Shown: positions 44,503 to 53,434 of the stretch, piece by piece
Layout: the number at the start of each line of letters is the position of its first letter
Position numbering within the stretch: the first letter of the stretch is position 1
Origin: Sorangium sp051521495
Lineage (GTDB): Bacteria > Myxococcota_A > Polyangia > Polyangiales > Polyangiaceae
DNA: 64,000 bases
Reading direction: 5' to 3'
NCBI RefSeq assembly: GCF_051521495.1
Contig: NZ_CP150355.1
Span: 10,292,001 to 10,356,000, forward strand
The notes under the pieces: generated by a model
Told to the model about the DNA's origin: nothing
The model's database searches: none
Seen by the model: the letters and a program-made list of their open reading frames with translations, nothing else
Program-made: the position numbers and the translations under genes

Positions 44503-46101
44503 TCACGCGGCCAGCGTGGCCGGCGCCGTCCACGGGCTGGCAGCGAGCCGCTGCCGAGCGTCGGTGTTCTCGAGGGTCTGCTTCCAGGACTTGGGAGCGA
44601 GCTCGAGGACCCGATCGCGCGGCCAGCTCGGCAGCAGGATCAGCACGTCGCGCAGGTAGGCCCAGGGATCAATCTGGTGCAAGGCGCAGGAGGCGATCAG
44701 CGACACGATGATGGCGTTCCACTCTGCCCCGTCGTCGCTGCCCACGAAGAGCCAGTTCTTCCGCCCGAGTGCCTCTCTACGGAGCTCCAGCTCACTGCGG
44801 TTGTTGTCCAGGCGGAGCCGCCCATCCTCAAGGAAGCGGATGAGTGCGGGCCACTGGTTGCGCGCATACCCGATGGCCCCGGCGATGGGGCTCCTGGGCA
44901 GCACGAGCAGCTCCTCGCTGTCGAGCCACGCGCGGAAGGCATCGAGCACGGGCTGGGCCTGGCTTCGGCGCTGCTCGGTGCGGCGACCGGGAGCCAGGTC
45001 CTTGGTCGCCTTGTCGATGGCGAAGAGCTGGTGAATGAAGCCGAGCGCCGTCATCGCGCGCTCCCGGTCCGACGACATCGCTTCAAAGAAGCGCCGGCGG
45101 CAGTGGGCCCAACAGCCGACCTCGGTGACCTGCTCGGTCCGGAACAGCTCCTCGTAGACGCTCGATGCGTCAGCCTGGACATAGCCCTTGTACCCGCGGA
45201 GAAACTCCTTGGGGCCATCCTGGTTGTGACGAGGCGTGAAGCGGAAGAGCACGTGGTCTCGATCGGCCACGAGCACCCAGAAGTGTCCGCGCCGGCACTT
45301 GTCCTTGGCCTGGACGAGCACTCCGGTGGCGTCGATGGCGATGCAATGGGCGGAGAGCGCGTCCTTGGCCATGGCGGCGACCAGATAGCCCAGCACCTCG
45401 GCGCACGAGCCCACCCAGCCGCACAGTGTCGAGCGCGCCAGGTGCACCCCTTGGCGCTCGTAGATCTTCTCCTGCCGATGCAGCGGCAGATGGTCGCCGT
45501 ACTTGCTCACCAGCACGTGCGCGAGCAGCCCTGGCCCGGCGAGCGATCGGGGGACAGGGCTCTCGGCTACGTCCGCAATGACGACGCCGGCGTCGGGCTC
45601 GCCCCTGGTGGCAAACTTGGGTCGCACGATTTGCAGCCGTACGAAGCTCGCGGGCCTCCACTCCAGCGTCTCGGACACCTCTTCGCCGATGCGGACCATC
45701 TCGGCGGCGCGCTCGTCGCGCACCTCCGGCGGTAGCAGCTCGATCCGCTCGACCGGCAGATGCTCGGGTAGCTTCTGCCGTCCGTGCGGGGTGCTCCTGC
45801 GCCCCTTGCCGTTGCCTCCAGAGCCGCCTGCTGGCGCCGCATCGTCGCCCTCGGGCGTGTTCGCGGTGCCAGCGTCGGGGGGCGCGGTTGCGCCCGCGAG
45901 CATCTGGACGATCGCGTCGAAGGCGAGCTGCATCTGCCCGGGGTCGACATGCTCGGCCTTCTGGCCGAAGATGTGGCGGCGAAGCCGCTCCAGCTCGATG
46001 CTGGCGAGCTCGTAGAGCTTGCGGTACTCGTCGCGCTCGTGCGCGGCGCGCGCCAGCTTGTCCTTCAGCTCATGAATCTGCTCATCGAGCGACTTGCTCA
46101 C
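44503..46101 (-). CDS. tnpC: IS66-family transposase (TnpC), element B1
   Basis: 532 aa from GTG 46101. N-terminal coiled coil (LKDKLARAAHERDEYRKLYE), then the DDE core: D in HCIAIDATGVLVQAKDKCRR, D in YVQADASSVYEE, E in LDNNRSELELRREALGRKNW. Ends with the IS66 C-terminal module ALHQIDPWAYLRDVLILLPS. Intact. Confidence 0.92.
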   Translation of the reverse strand: MSKSLDEQIHELKDKLARAAHERDEYRKLYELASIELERLRRHIFGQKAEHVDPGQMQLAFDAIVQMLAGATAPPDAGTANTPEGDDAAPAGGSGGNGKGRRSTPHGRQKLPEHLPVERIELLPPEVRDERAAEMVRIGEEVSETLEWRPASFVRLQIVRPKFATRGEPDAGVVIADVAESPVPRSLAGPGLLAHVLVSKYGDHLPLHRQEKIYERQGVHLARSTLCGWVGSCAEVLGYLVAAMAKDALSAHCIAIDATGVLVQAKDKCRRGHFWVLVADRDHVLFRFTPRHNQDGPKEFLRGYKGYVQADASSVYEELFRTEQVTEVGCWAHCRRRFFEAMSSDRERAMTALGFIHQLFAIDKATKDLAPGRRTEQRRSQAQPVLDAFRAWLDSEELLVLPRSPIAGAIGYARNQWPALIRFLEDGRLRLDNNRSELELRREALGRKNWLFVGSDDGAEWNAIIVSLIASCALHQIDPWAYLRDVLILLPSWPRDRVLELAPKSWKQTLENTDARQRLAASPWTAPATLAA

Positions 46102-46221
46102 GAGGCGGTAAGTACTCGTGGCTTCTTGCTTTTTGAAGAGGGTTGTTGCAGGAAAAAGAAGGGCTCTCGAGGCAATGCAACGCGCGCACTGCCCGGCGGA
46201 GCGCGGACAGGTCGGATGAGA

Positions 46222-46593
46222 TCAGTAGCCTGGAGGCGGGGCCGCCTCGCAGAGGCGCACCTCTCGCCGCAGCTTCGACGGCGTAAGCGCGATGCCCTCG
46301 AGGATCTTCGCCAGCTCGGCCGCGTCGATGACGACGCTCGTGGCTCCCGGAGTGACCGCACGCGGGGCACGAAACGTCCCGCGCTCTAGACGCTTGTAGA
46401 GCAAGCAATACCCGCTGCGGTCCCACCACAGGGCCTTGCAGCGGTCGGCTGCTCGGTTGAAAAAGAGGAACAGCGCTCCAGAGAGCGGATCCTGCCGCAG
46501 CACCTCGCGCACGACGGCGGCGAGGCCATCAAACGACCGCCGCAAGTCGAGCGGCTCGGTGGCAACGTAGATCGAGACGCGGCCCGGGATCAT
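46222..46593 (-). CDS. tnpB: IS66 Orf2 family protein TnpB, element B1
   Basis: 123 aa from the ATG at 46593 (GGAGG upstream), overlapping tnpA by 4 bp. Has VSIYVATEPLDLRRSFDGLA, then GALFLFFNRAADRCKALWWD and RSGYCLLYKRLERGTF. A longer upstream frame is an artefact. Confidence 0.92.
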   Translation of the reverse strand: MIPGRVSIYVATEPLDLRRSFDGLAAVVREVLRQDPLSGALFLFFNRAADRCKALWWDRSGYCLLYKRLERGTFRAPRAVTPGATSVVIDAAELAKILEGIALTPSKLRREVRLCEAAPPPGY

Positions 46594-46931
46594 CGCACGC
46601 CTCCGAGTGCGCGAACGACGCGCGCGAGCGTATCGTCGTCGAACGCCGGCGGCACGCGCACGACCGCCCCGTCCGGAAACACGATCTCCAGCGCGGTGCC
46701 CGGCGAGCATGTCGTAGCGCTCGACGGGGCGACCACCACTGGCAGCAACGCGGGCAGCGTCGCCTTCTCCGAGCGCTGCCGGTACTCGTTCCGCTTCATC
46801 CCCAGCCGGCGGCTCCAGGAGTAGAGCGTGCCTGCGCTGATCCCCTCCTGCTCAGCGAACACGCGGGCGGAGTGCCCGCTCTTGTGCCAGCGCGCCACCC
46901 GGTCGCGCCAGATGCGTCTGCTCTCGTCCAT
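46590..46931 (-). CDS. tnpA: IS66 accessory protein TnpA, element B1
   Basis: 113 aa from the ATG at 46931 (GGAGGTGTGG upstream). HTH WRDRVARWHKSGHSARVFAE, then GTLYSWSRRLG, and the C-terminal EIVFPDGAVVRVPPAFDDDT. Confidence 0.91.
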   Translation of the reverse strand: MDESRRIWRDRVARWHKSGHSARVFAEQEGISAGTLYSWSRRLGMKRNEYRQRSEKATLPALLPVVVAPSSATTCSPGTALEIVFPDGAVVRVPPAFDDDTLARVVRALGGVR

Positions 46932-47138
46932 CCACACCTCCGGCGCGGATCTCTACGCAGCGCAGCGGCTCCAAGACAGCATGCGGGTCGCCGAACGCGT
47001 ACGATCTTATCCCTGCGGCTACCAGACCGACTCTGCCCGGCGCTTTCCCCTCGTCTACGTGTCGAACGCGTTGGCACGATACGTGCTTCCATACCTTGCT
47101 TCTGAAGTTTCACCCGCCTATTCGGCCTGGAGCATCAC

Positions 47139-48161
47139 GTGACCCACGGTGAAGACGACAGTTCCGAGATTTATGAACCGGTTCCTCGCGCCGCGATGCG
47201 GTTGTTTCGCCTGACCTGGCAGCTCGAGACGTGGTTGCGCCTCCTGGTGTATGTAGAGCTGCGTTCGGTTCGTTCAGACTGGGAAGAACTGATCAAGCAA
47301 CACGTGCGTGGATGGCCCCCATCGTCGTTCGGCAACGACAAGCGGCTTCATCACATGGCGACGTCGCACCAAGCTGCACTGTCATATTTGACCTTCGGCG
47401 AGCTTTGGACGGTCATTTCCGAAGACGACAACTGGCCACTTTTTGCTCCCTATTTTCCTCCCAGATTAAACACTCAGGTTCGTGTGGATGAAATCAAAAC
47501 AATCCGGAACCGAGTTGCGCACTTCCGTGAACCACACCCCCAGGACGAGGCCCGCCTTGAACTCTTTATGCGTGACCTCGAACCGGGTCTTCGTCGTTTC
47601 TGTATCCGATACACCAATGGCAAGATCCCATCAAGCCCAATCGAGGATCCGGTCACTCAGCGGCTAGCAACATCCTGGGAACACGTTGGCTACGGCATTG
47701 AGCTAGAATGCCCCGATCGTAACTGGCTATATGCCCCCGGGCGCCATCGTTCAAACCCAAAACTAAACGCCACGCTTCGAATTATGACCCACGAAGGCCA
47801 CAAACACGGTTCGGCCGAAGGGGTAATATACAGACTAACGCTACAATCCAACACTGGCCGACAACTAAACGTGGTCGAGATTATCGATAGCACAAGGCAG
47901 CACCATAACCACATAATCCATTTCTTAATCTCGCCTAGCGTTGAAAGTCTATCAATCACGGTCCCTGCAATACACGGCGTCGATACAACAGCTAATCTCG
48001 TCGCAGCATTCCTTCGAGCTGGCATAAATTGCACACATTCAGTAACAAATCAAGACATGAGACGTGCTCATCTTGAATGGCCAGAATACGTGCTTCGACC
48101 AAACCACATGCTGTCCTTCTTCTTTGAAGAGATGGTCAATCCAGTTGTCGATGTCACATAA
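47139..48161 (+). CDS. Swt1/HEPN-type putative ribonuclease, defence candidate
   Basis: 340 aa, starting at a GTG; low GC. N-terminal helices with LSYLTFGELWTVISEDDNWP then LFAPYFPPRL, and VDEIKTIRNRVAHFREPH. RNRVAH (Arg123-His128) is the Rx4H active motif of HEPN RNases. The C-terminal ~170 aa are beta-rich without a known family (WEHVGYGIELECPDRNWLYA). Alone it could be an RNase toxin or abortive infection factor. It is followed by the 60-aa WWRVVEI gene. In the un-interrupted site its 5' side would face an ISLVLA repeat. Confidence 0.65.
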   Translation: MTHGEDDSSEIYEPVPRAAMRLFRLTWQLETWLRLLVYVELRSVRSDWEELIKQHVRGWPPSSFGNDKRLHHMATSHQAALSYLTFGELWTVISEDDNWPLFAPYFPPRLNTQVRVDEIKTIRNRVAHFREPHPQDEARLELFMRDLEPGLRRFCIRYTNGKIPSSPIEDPVTQRLATSWEHVGYGIELECPDRNWLYAPGRHRSNPKLNATLRIMTHEGHKHGSAEGVIYRLTLQSNTGRQLNVVEIIDSTRQHHNHIIHFLISPSVESLSITVPAIHGVDTTANLVAAFLRAGINCTHSVTNQDMRRAHLEWPEYVLRPNHMLSFFFEEMVNPVVDVT

Positions 48162-48221
48162 GCATTGATCATCGCGCCGTGTTTTGGTGCGACACCAAGC
48201 GGGTACGTCGATACCTCAGGC

Positions 48222-48404
48222 ATGATCGACCCTGACGAGCTCGACGCCATCGCTGAAGCTGTTCTCGCGGAGGACGACGAAACGCTGTCCCTGCCCGTCG
48301 TGCCCGGTCTCGTGCTGGAGCTCGCCTACGATGGCTGCGGCCTTTTCGTCGCGACCTGGCAGGCCGGGTCCTGGTGGCGGGTGGTCGAGATCAGGGAGGT
48401 GTGA
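48222..48404 (+). CDS. 60-aa WWRVVEI small protein
   Basis: Start at ATG 48222 (a TTG at 48165 would add 19 aa). Reads MIDPDELDAIAEAVLAEDDE, then ELAYDGCGLFVATWQAGSWW and RVVEIREV. A broken paralogue lies at 18197-18365 with homologous flanks. Acidic helix then a compact beta part; possibly a small regulator or antitoxin-like protein, but no family is known. It sits directly after the HEPN gene. Confidence 0.6.
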   Translation: MIDPDELDAIAEAVLAEDDETLSLPVVPGLVLELAYDGCGLFVATWQAGSWWRVVEIREV

Positions 48405-48419
48405 CGCCTTGCCTCGCGG

Positions 48420-48640
48420 CAGGCGGGAGCCGGGGACCTCTACGCCCACAGCGGAACCACCAGGGGCAGCTCTCCGAGACCACCGCGGCCGGCAGCCCCC
48501 CTGCGGCAGCACCGGAAGCATGCCCCGCTTGACATGGGACGGCATCTCCGCTGGCCTCGCAGAGCGGGATGGCCAATGGGGTAGCTGGAGCAGCGGCGAG
48601 GACCAGAGAGATGCCCGCGAGCGTCCACGCGAACGCGCGC
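48420..48640 (-). repeat. ISLVLA/ASGD repeat (case 3)
   Basis: Minus strand reads PTPVARAFAWTLAGISLVLA, then AAPATPLAIPLCEASGDAVP and CQAGHASGAAAGG. It could encode the start of a small exported protein, but the start codon is unclear. It is tail to tail with the 60-aa gene and divergent from the YaaC-like gene; the same layout is seen around 18000-18365. Confidence 0.6.
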
Positions 48641-48711
48641 GCAACCGGGGTGGGCGAGTCTCGACATGTAGAGCATTTCAGCGCATCTTGTAATGCGCAA
48701 ATAACTGAAAC

Positions 48712-49794
48712 ATGAAATCCGATCGACCTACGTACATCCGAGTTTATGCCGATTCACCAACGGAATCAATGTGGACGTTCTTTAGGAGATTCGAAACCAT
48801 TGACATGACTCGCCGCGCATTCGGCGACGCGATGACTAACGAGAATGCTACCGCGGCGCGCGATTGTGTTCGCCAGGCTCGCGAGTATTTCGCGTCTGCC
48901 AGATCCGCACCCTTGCTCACGAAACCGGTTTTGCTCTACTACGGAATGGTCAGTCTTGCAAAGCTGCTATTCTTGTTTCATATGCCATCGCCTTATGACA
49001 TGGACTACATCGAAAGTCTTGAGCGCAAGGGGCACGGACTCAAGCAGCACGATTCTCCGATAAAAAACGGCTACTATGAGCTCGAGACTGGACAGCTCGA
49101 AGTATCAGCAGACGGTGGCAAGTCCGGGATGTTGATACCACGCGGAATCTTTCCTCATCTTGCCAGGATAGTCAATGGGTCTCCCGTAGATAACTGGCTC
49201 AACAAGCGCATTGCGATAGTTGACGTTCTCCGTTCAGTTCCACAGCTTGACGCCGCCCTTCGGCAAACGTTCGGAGACGCCCACGGCTACTCTGGACTAC
49301 CCGCCAAGACGACTACCCATTCAGACGGAGCGGTCGAAATCATTCTGAGTAAATCGAGAACTGGGATCGAAACCGCAGACGGTTTTCATGCGCGTGTTCC
49401 ATATATGGATCCATCCCAGTGTTCGTTCTACATTCCTTCGGGAGACACTCGCTACATAGTGTCCGATCCAGTCGCTATTCGCTTTGAGAGCACGGCAGAC
49501 TGTTTCCGGCATCTAGTTCGGGAAGAGTTCTTCCGCGAGGGGAATGCCTTGCCCCCGGCATGGCTCGGACATCGCCTGGACAGCCTCCTGTCTTCCTATA
49601 TGTTAATGTACGCCCTATCCATTGTTGCAAGATACAAGCCGCATCGATGGTCTCACATTCTCGAAGGTCGAGATTCGCCGATGTTGCCAATTATTGAAAC
49701 ATCAATAATGGTGTGCGAGCGGTGGTGGCCCAATCTGCTGCTTAACAAGATCACCGGAAATTGGATCAGCTTCTCGCAGCCATCATACGGTTGA
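48712..49794 (+). CDS. YaaC-like family protein, defence candidate
   Basis: 360 aa; low GC. The N-terminal region ARDCVRQAREYFASARSAPL then LTKPVLLYYGMVSLAKLLFL is the typical YaaC/HEPN-like helical start. The C-terminal half has FRHLVREEFFREGNALPPAW and SYMLMYALSIVARYKPHRWS. YaaC-like proteins are of unknown role but recur in defence islands. Its stop overlaps the frame of a sigma-gene fragment on the other strand (tail to tail), and its 5' side faces the ISLVLA repeat. Confidence 0.65.
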   Translation: MKSDRPTYIRVYADSPTESMWTFFRRFETIDMTRRAFGDAMTNENATAARDCVRQAREYFASARSAPLLTKPVLLYYGMVSLAKLLFLFHMPSPYDMDYIESLERKGHGLKQHDSPIKNGYYELETGQLEVSADGGKSGMLIPRGIFPHLARIVNGSPVDNWLNKRIAIVDVLRSVPQLDAALRQTFGDAHGYSGLPAKTTTHSDGAVEIILSKSRTGIETADGFHARVPYMDPSQCSFYIPSGDTRYIVSDPVAIRFESTADCFRHLVREEFFREGNALPPAWLGHRLDSLLSSYMLMYALSIVARYKPHRWSHILEGRDSPMLPIIETSIMVCERWWPNLLLNKITGNWISFSQPSYG

Positions 49795-49842
49795 ATGGCT
49801 CCTACATTTGCCACTCGATGGATCAATAGAGCCGCGGTGTGG

Positions 49843-50046
49843 CACTAGCCAGAGCAGTTCCAGGAGGGCGCGCGCCTCGACCTTCCCGTGAGGCGACGGC
49901 ACGCGTCCCCGGCCGGCGATGCAGGCCCGCGGGTCCGGGACGACGACCTCCCGGCGGCGGTACGCCTTCTGGCGGTATTTCTCGGCCTGGTGGACGGCGA
50001 CAGCGGCCAGCGCGGTCGCGATGGCGTTCAGAATGGGCTTAAGATC
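49843..50046 (-). pseudogene. ECF-sigma gene fragment (case 3)
   Basis: Reads ILNAIATALAAVAVHQAEKY, RQKAYRRREVVVPDPRACI, then GRVPSPHGKVEARALLELLW. This corresponds to the region 2 end, linker and start of region 4 of the sigma gene at 15884. Region 4 is lost where the YaaC-like gene begins to overlap. Follows the AGD gene on the minus strand. Confidence 0.6.
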
Positions 50047-50302
50047 GCGCACGCCGGGCGCTGGCGAGATCGACGACAGGCGTTGCCCGCGGCGTCGCCT
50101 GCGGGGCGCTGAGGAACTCCGAGAAGGTGCGAGCGGCAATCTGCGCCGTAGCGAGGTCGCCCGCCGCGTGGGCAGCGGCGATGGTCTGGGTGAGGGTCGC
50201 GACGAGCACCTGGCGCGGGCTGCTCACCGGGGCCGCGGTCTGGACTGCTTCGAGTCGGGGAGGGGTCGCCGACGCTGCCTCATGCACGGGCACCGAGGGC
50301 AC
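50039..50302 (-). CDS. Small AGD-motif protein upstream of sigma fragment
   Basis: 87 aa: LVATLTQTIAAAHAAGDLAT then AQIAARTFSEFLSAP and ending VVDLASARRARS. A divergent member of the AGD family, with the same place relative to sigma sequence as 15543-15800. Function unknown. Confidence 0.55.
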   Translation of the reverse strand: MPSVPVHEAASATPPRLEAVQTAAPVSSPRQVLVATLTQTIAAAHAAGDLATAQIAARTFSEFLSAPQATPRATPVVDLASARRARS

Positions 50303-50347
50303 CGCTGGAAGCGTGTTGACGCTCAGGCTGGCTGATGGTCCACCGAG

Positions 50348-51110
50348 CGGGCCGCTTGATGGTCATCGCGGGCGTGCGCGGTTGCGGTCAAGGCGAGCGA
50401 TGGCCATCGCGCGGACGCGCGCCGCAGGGCGGCTCGCAATGACCATCATGGTTCGTCGCCGTCGGCGCCGGCGAGGTGTTCCTTTGCCAGCGCCGAGGGG
50501 GGCCCGTCGTGTCGGTCAGCGTCAGCTGCCGTCCGTCCCCAGATCGCCGACGATGCGCACCATCACGTCACGCTCGACGAGTTTCTTCTTCCGTCGCGCC
50601 GCCTCGCGCAGCGCGGCGGTGGCCATGCGGTCGATCTCGCGCAGGCTCGAGCCAGCCGCCTCGTGGAGCAGCGTCAGAGCGTCCGCGGTGAAGACGTCGC
50701 GGTCGGCGCCGGCGCGGCTCATCCGGAGCCGCACGTACTCTCCGGTATCGTCGGGGACCATCGCACCGATCGAGAGACGCCGCTCGATGCGCGAATACAG
50801 CTGTTGACGCTCACGATGGTTGCTGCTCGATTGCGCAGGCTGGTCGCTGGCCATCGCGAGGGTGAGCGGCGGCAGTCACATCGTTAATGGCGCCCCATCG
50901 CGAGGCTGAGCACTCTCGGTCACGGCGGTGATGGTCGGCGCATCGCGCGGCCGAGGCTGCCGGAGTGCTCAGGCGCGTCAAGGGTGCCCGCGCCGAGGGC
51001 GCGGCGGCTACGCCGCCCTTGACCCGCCCTCCGCGCTCCGGCGACCGTCCCGTGCGGGCGATGGGCGAACGGAGCCTCCGGCGGAGGCTCCGGGCACCAG
51101 ATGGCCATCG
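50348..51110. repeat. Scattered GATGGCCATCGCG-like repeats
   Basis: Variants at 50358 (GATGGTCATCGCG), 50399 (GATGGCCATCGCGCG), 50848 (CTGGCCATCGCGAG), 50886, 50931 and 51091, and an inverted one near 50445. They flank a TniB/ExeA-like ATPase fragment. Multiple short repeats at the end of an element fit transposase-binding sites of Tn7/Tn5053-like elements. Confidence 0.4.
50522..50854 (-). pseudogene. TniB/ExeA-like AAA ATPase, C-terminal fragment
   Basis: 110 aa: QLYSRIERRLSIGAMVPDDT, YVRLRMSRAGADRDVFTADA, then LTLLHEAAGSSLREIDRMAT. This is the lid and C-terminal helices of transposition ATPases. The Walker A/B part is absent, so it is a truncated remnant. Confidence 0.6.
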
Positions 51111-51288
51111 AGCAGCGCGAGCGAAACAAGGCCGAGGACCATCATCTAGCCAGTCCGGTAACAACACTCGTACCTGCGCTGCCCTCACCGGTGGGTGAGG
51201 CCAGCGGTGAGGGCGCGACGGGAGCTCGCGTAGCGTGTCGAGCGCGAGGTGTCGCGGTCATGCCCGCCACCCTTCGACGTGACGAGCT
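50860..51288. other. No gene seen
   Basis: GC-rich sequence with repeats as above. It may be the terminal region of the transposon whose ATPase fragment precedes it. Confidence 0.35.
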
Positions 51289-51709
51289 CTAGCCAGCACG
51301 CGCGAGCGCGACGGCTCGCAGCGCGCGCCAGATCGCTTCCTCCTCCTTGCGTAGGCGTTCTGTAAACCCCATCCTCGCGCGGTCCGCGCAGTCGCCGTAG
51401 ATTCGCGGCGCGATGCGAGGGCGAGAGCGGCCTACGGAGCAGAGTGGCGGAGACCGGCAGCGAGCGGCGGAAGGCGCGATGGCCCCCGGCGCCGCGGCCA
51501 GCGTGATCGTTCGCAGGCGCAGGTCGAAGCCGAGGGCGGCCGATGCGCTTACGGAGCCGGCATTGTCGACAAGGCGCCGGACACCACGCGCCGACAGGGG
51601 GAGCGTCGACGAGGTCGCGCCAGCACGTCCAAGCCGGCGAGCTGCGCGCCCGGCAGCCGGAAAGCATGCGTCCGTGCCCGCGGCAGCAGCCGGCGACGCT
51701 GAGGAGCGA

Positions 51710-53314
51710 TCAGCTGGGCGTCGCGTCCGGCGCCCGGGGCCACGGACAGGCCGCGAGCCGTTGCCGAGCGTCGGCGTTCTCGAGGGTCTGCTTCCAGGAC
51801 TTGGGAGCGAGTTCGATGACCCGCTCGGGAGGCCAGGTGGGCAGCAGGATCAGCACGTCGCGCAAGTAGGCCCAGGGCTCGATGCCGTGCAGCGCGCACG
51901 AGGCGATGAGCGACACGATGGTGGCGTTCCACTCGGCGCCGTCCTTGCTGCCCACGAAGAGCCAGTTCTTACGACCCACGGCTTCACGGCGGAGCTCAAG
52001 CTCGCTCCGGTTGTTGTCCAGGCGGAGCCGACCATCCTCGAGGAAGCGAGTGAGCGCGGTCCATTGGTTGAGCGCGTAGCCGATGGCGCCTGCGATGGGG
52101 CTCCTCGGCAGGACGAGCAGGTCCTCTGTCTCAAGCCACGCGCGGAAGGCCACGAGCACGGGCTCGGCATCCGTCCGGCGCTGCTCGGTTCGACGGTTCG
52201 GAGCCAGCTCCTTGGTCGCCTTGTCGATCGCGTAGAGCTTGCGAATGAAGCCGATGGCTACCGCCGCGCGGTCCCGGTCGGAGGTCATCGCCTCGAAGAA
52301 CTTTCGCCGGCAATGGGCCCAGCAACCGACCTCGGTCACCCCCTCGGTGCGGAAAAGCTGCTCGTAGACGTTCGAGGCGTCGGCCTGGACATAGCCCTTG
52401 TAGCCGCGAAGGAACTCCTTCGGGCCATCCTGGTTGTGATACGGGGTGAAACGGAACAGGACATGATCTCGGTCCGCCACCAGGACCCAGAAGTGGCCTC
52501 GCCGACACTTGTCCTTTGCTTGCACGAGCACGCCGGTGGCATCGATGGCGATGCAGTGCGCGTTCAGGGCGTCCTTGGCCATCGCCTCGACGACGATCGC
52601 GAGCTTGCCGGCGCACGATTCGACCCAGCCGCACAGCGTCGAGCGCGAGAGGTGAAGACCCCAGCGCTCGAACATCTTCTCCTGCCGGTGAAGCGGCAAG
52701 TGGTCGGCGTACTTGCTCACCAGCACGTGCGCGAGCAACCCTGGACCGGCGAGGCTGCGCGGGACAGGGCTGTCGGGGACGTCGGCGATCGTGATGCCTT
52801 GCTCGGGCTCACCTTTGACCGCGAACTTCGGCCTCACGATCTGCAGTCGCACGAAGCTCGCGGGCCGCCACTCCAACGTCTCCGACACCTCCTCGCCGAT
52901 GCGCACAAGCGCGGTCGCGCGCTCATCCTGCGCCTCCGGCGGCAACAGCTCGATCCGCTCGACCGGCAGATGCTCGGGCAGGCGTTGCCGCCCGTGCGGG
53001 CGAGCTTGGCGCCCCTTGTCCCCGCCTCCGGAGGAGCCGTTCGGCGCCGCGCCATCGCCACCGTCGGGTGAGCCGGGCGCGCCCGCGTCTGGCTGCGCCC
53101 CGGTGCCCGCGAGCATCTGCACGATCGCATCGAAGGCGAGCTGCATCTGCCCGGGGTCGACGTGTTCGGCCTTCTGGCCGAAGATGTGCCGGCGAAGCCG
53201 CTCCAGCTCGATGCTGGCGAGCTCGTAGAGCTTGCGGTACTCGTCCCGCTCGTGGGCAGCGCGCGCGAGCTTGTCCTTGAGCTCGCGAATCTGCTCTTCG
53301 ACCGGCTTGCTCAC
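51710..53314 (-). CDS. tnpC: IS66-family transposase (TnpC), element B2
   Basis: 534 aa from GTG 53314. Coiled coil LKDKLARAAHERDEYRKLYE; DDE residues in HCIAIDATGVLVQAKDKCRR, YVQADASNVYEQ and LDNNRSELELRREAVGRKNW. Closely related to B1 but not identical, so an older divergence. Confidence 0.92.
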   Translation of the reverse strand: MSKPVEEQIRELKDKLARAAHERDEYRKLYELASIELERLRRHIFGQKAEHVDPGQMQLAFDAIVQMLAGTGAQPDAGAPGSPDGGDGAAPNGSSGGGDKGRQARPHGRQRLPEHLPVERIELLPPEAQDERATALVRIGEEVSETLEWRPASFVRLQIVRPKFAVKGEPEQGITIADVPDSPVPRSLAGPGLLAHVLVSKYADHLPLHRQEKMFERWGLHLSRSTLCGWVESCAGKLAIVVEAMAKDALNAHCIAIDATGVLVQAKDKCRRGHFWVLVADRDHVLFRFTPYHNQDGPKEFLRGYKGYVQADASNVYEQLFRTEGVTEVGCWAHCRRKFFEAMTSDRDRAAVAIGFIRKLYAIDKATKELAPNRRTEQRRTDAEPVLVAFRAWLETEDLLVLPRSPIAGAIGYALNQWTALTRFLEDGRLRLDNNRSELELRREAVGRKNWLFVGSKDGAEWNATIVSLIASCALHGIEPWAYLRDVLILLPTWPPERVIELAPKSWKQTLENADARQRLAACPWPRAPDATPS

Positions 53315-53434
53315 GGCGCGGTAAGTACTCGTGAGCTCTTGCTTTTTGAAGGGGCTTGTGGAGGAAAATCTCTGCCGCTCGGGGCAATGCAACCGTGGGC
53401 GTTGCCCGCGAGCATGCAAAGCTGCCAGGTGAGA

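Larger units (their letters stand above)
44195..47002 (-). mobile_element. IS66-type element B1 (2808 bp)
   Basis: Left end GTATCCGTTCGGCAGAGCGC and right end (reverse complement) GTACGCGTTCGGCGACCCGC form imperfect inverted repeats. The 8-bp target duplication GATCTTAT flanks it at 44187-44194 and 47003-47010. It carries tnpC, tnpB and tnpA on the minus strand. It is related to B2 (about 85% in protein) but distinct from the A elements. Confidence 0.9.

Noticed and set aside
50348..51110. Possible CRISPR array from the GATGGCCATCGCG repeats
   Set aside because: Spacing is irregular, the words vary, one is inverted, and no cas gene is near.
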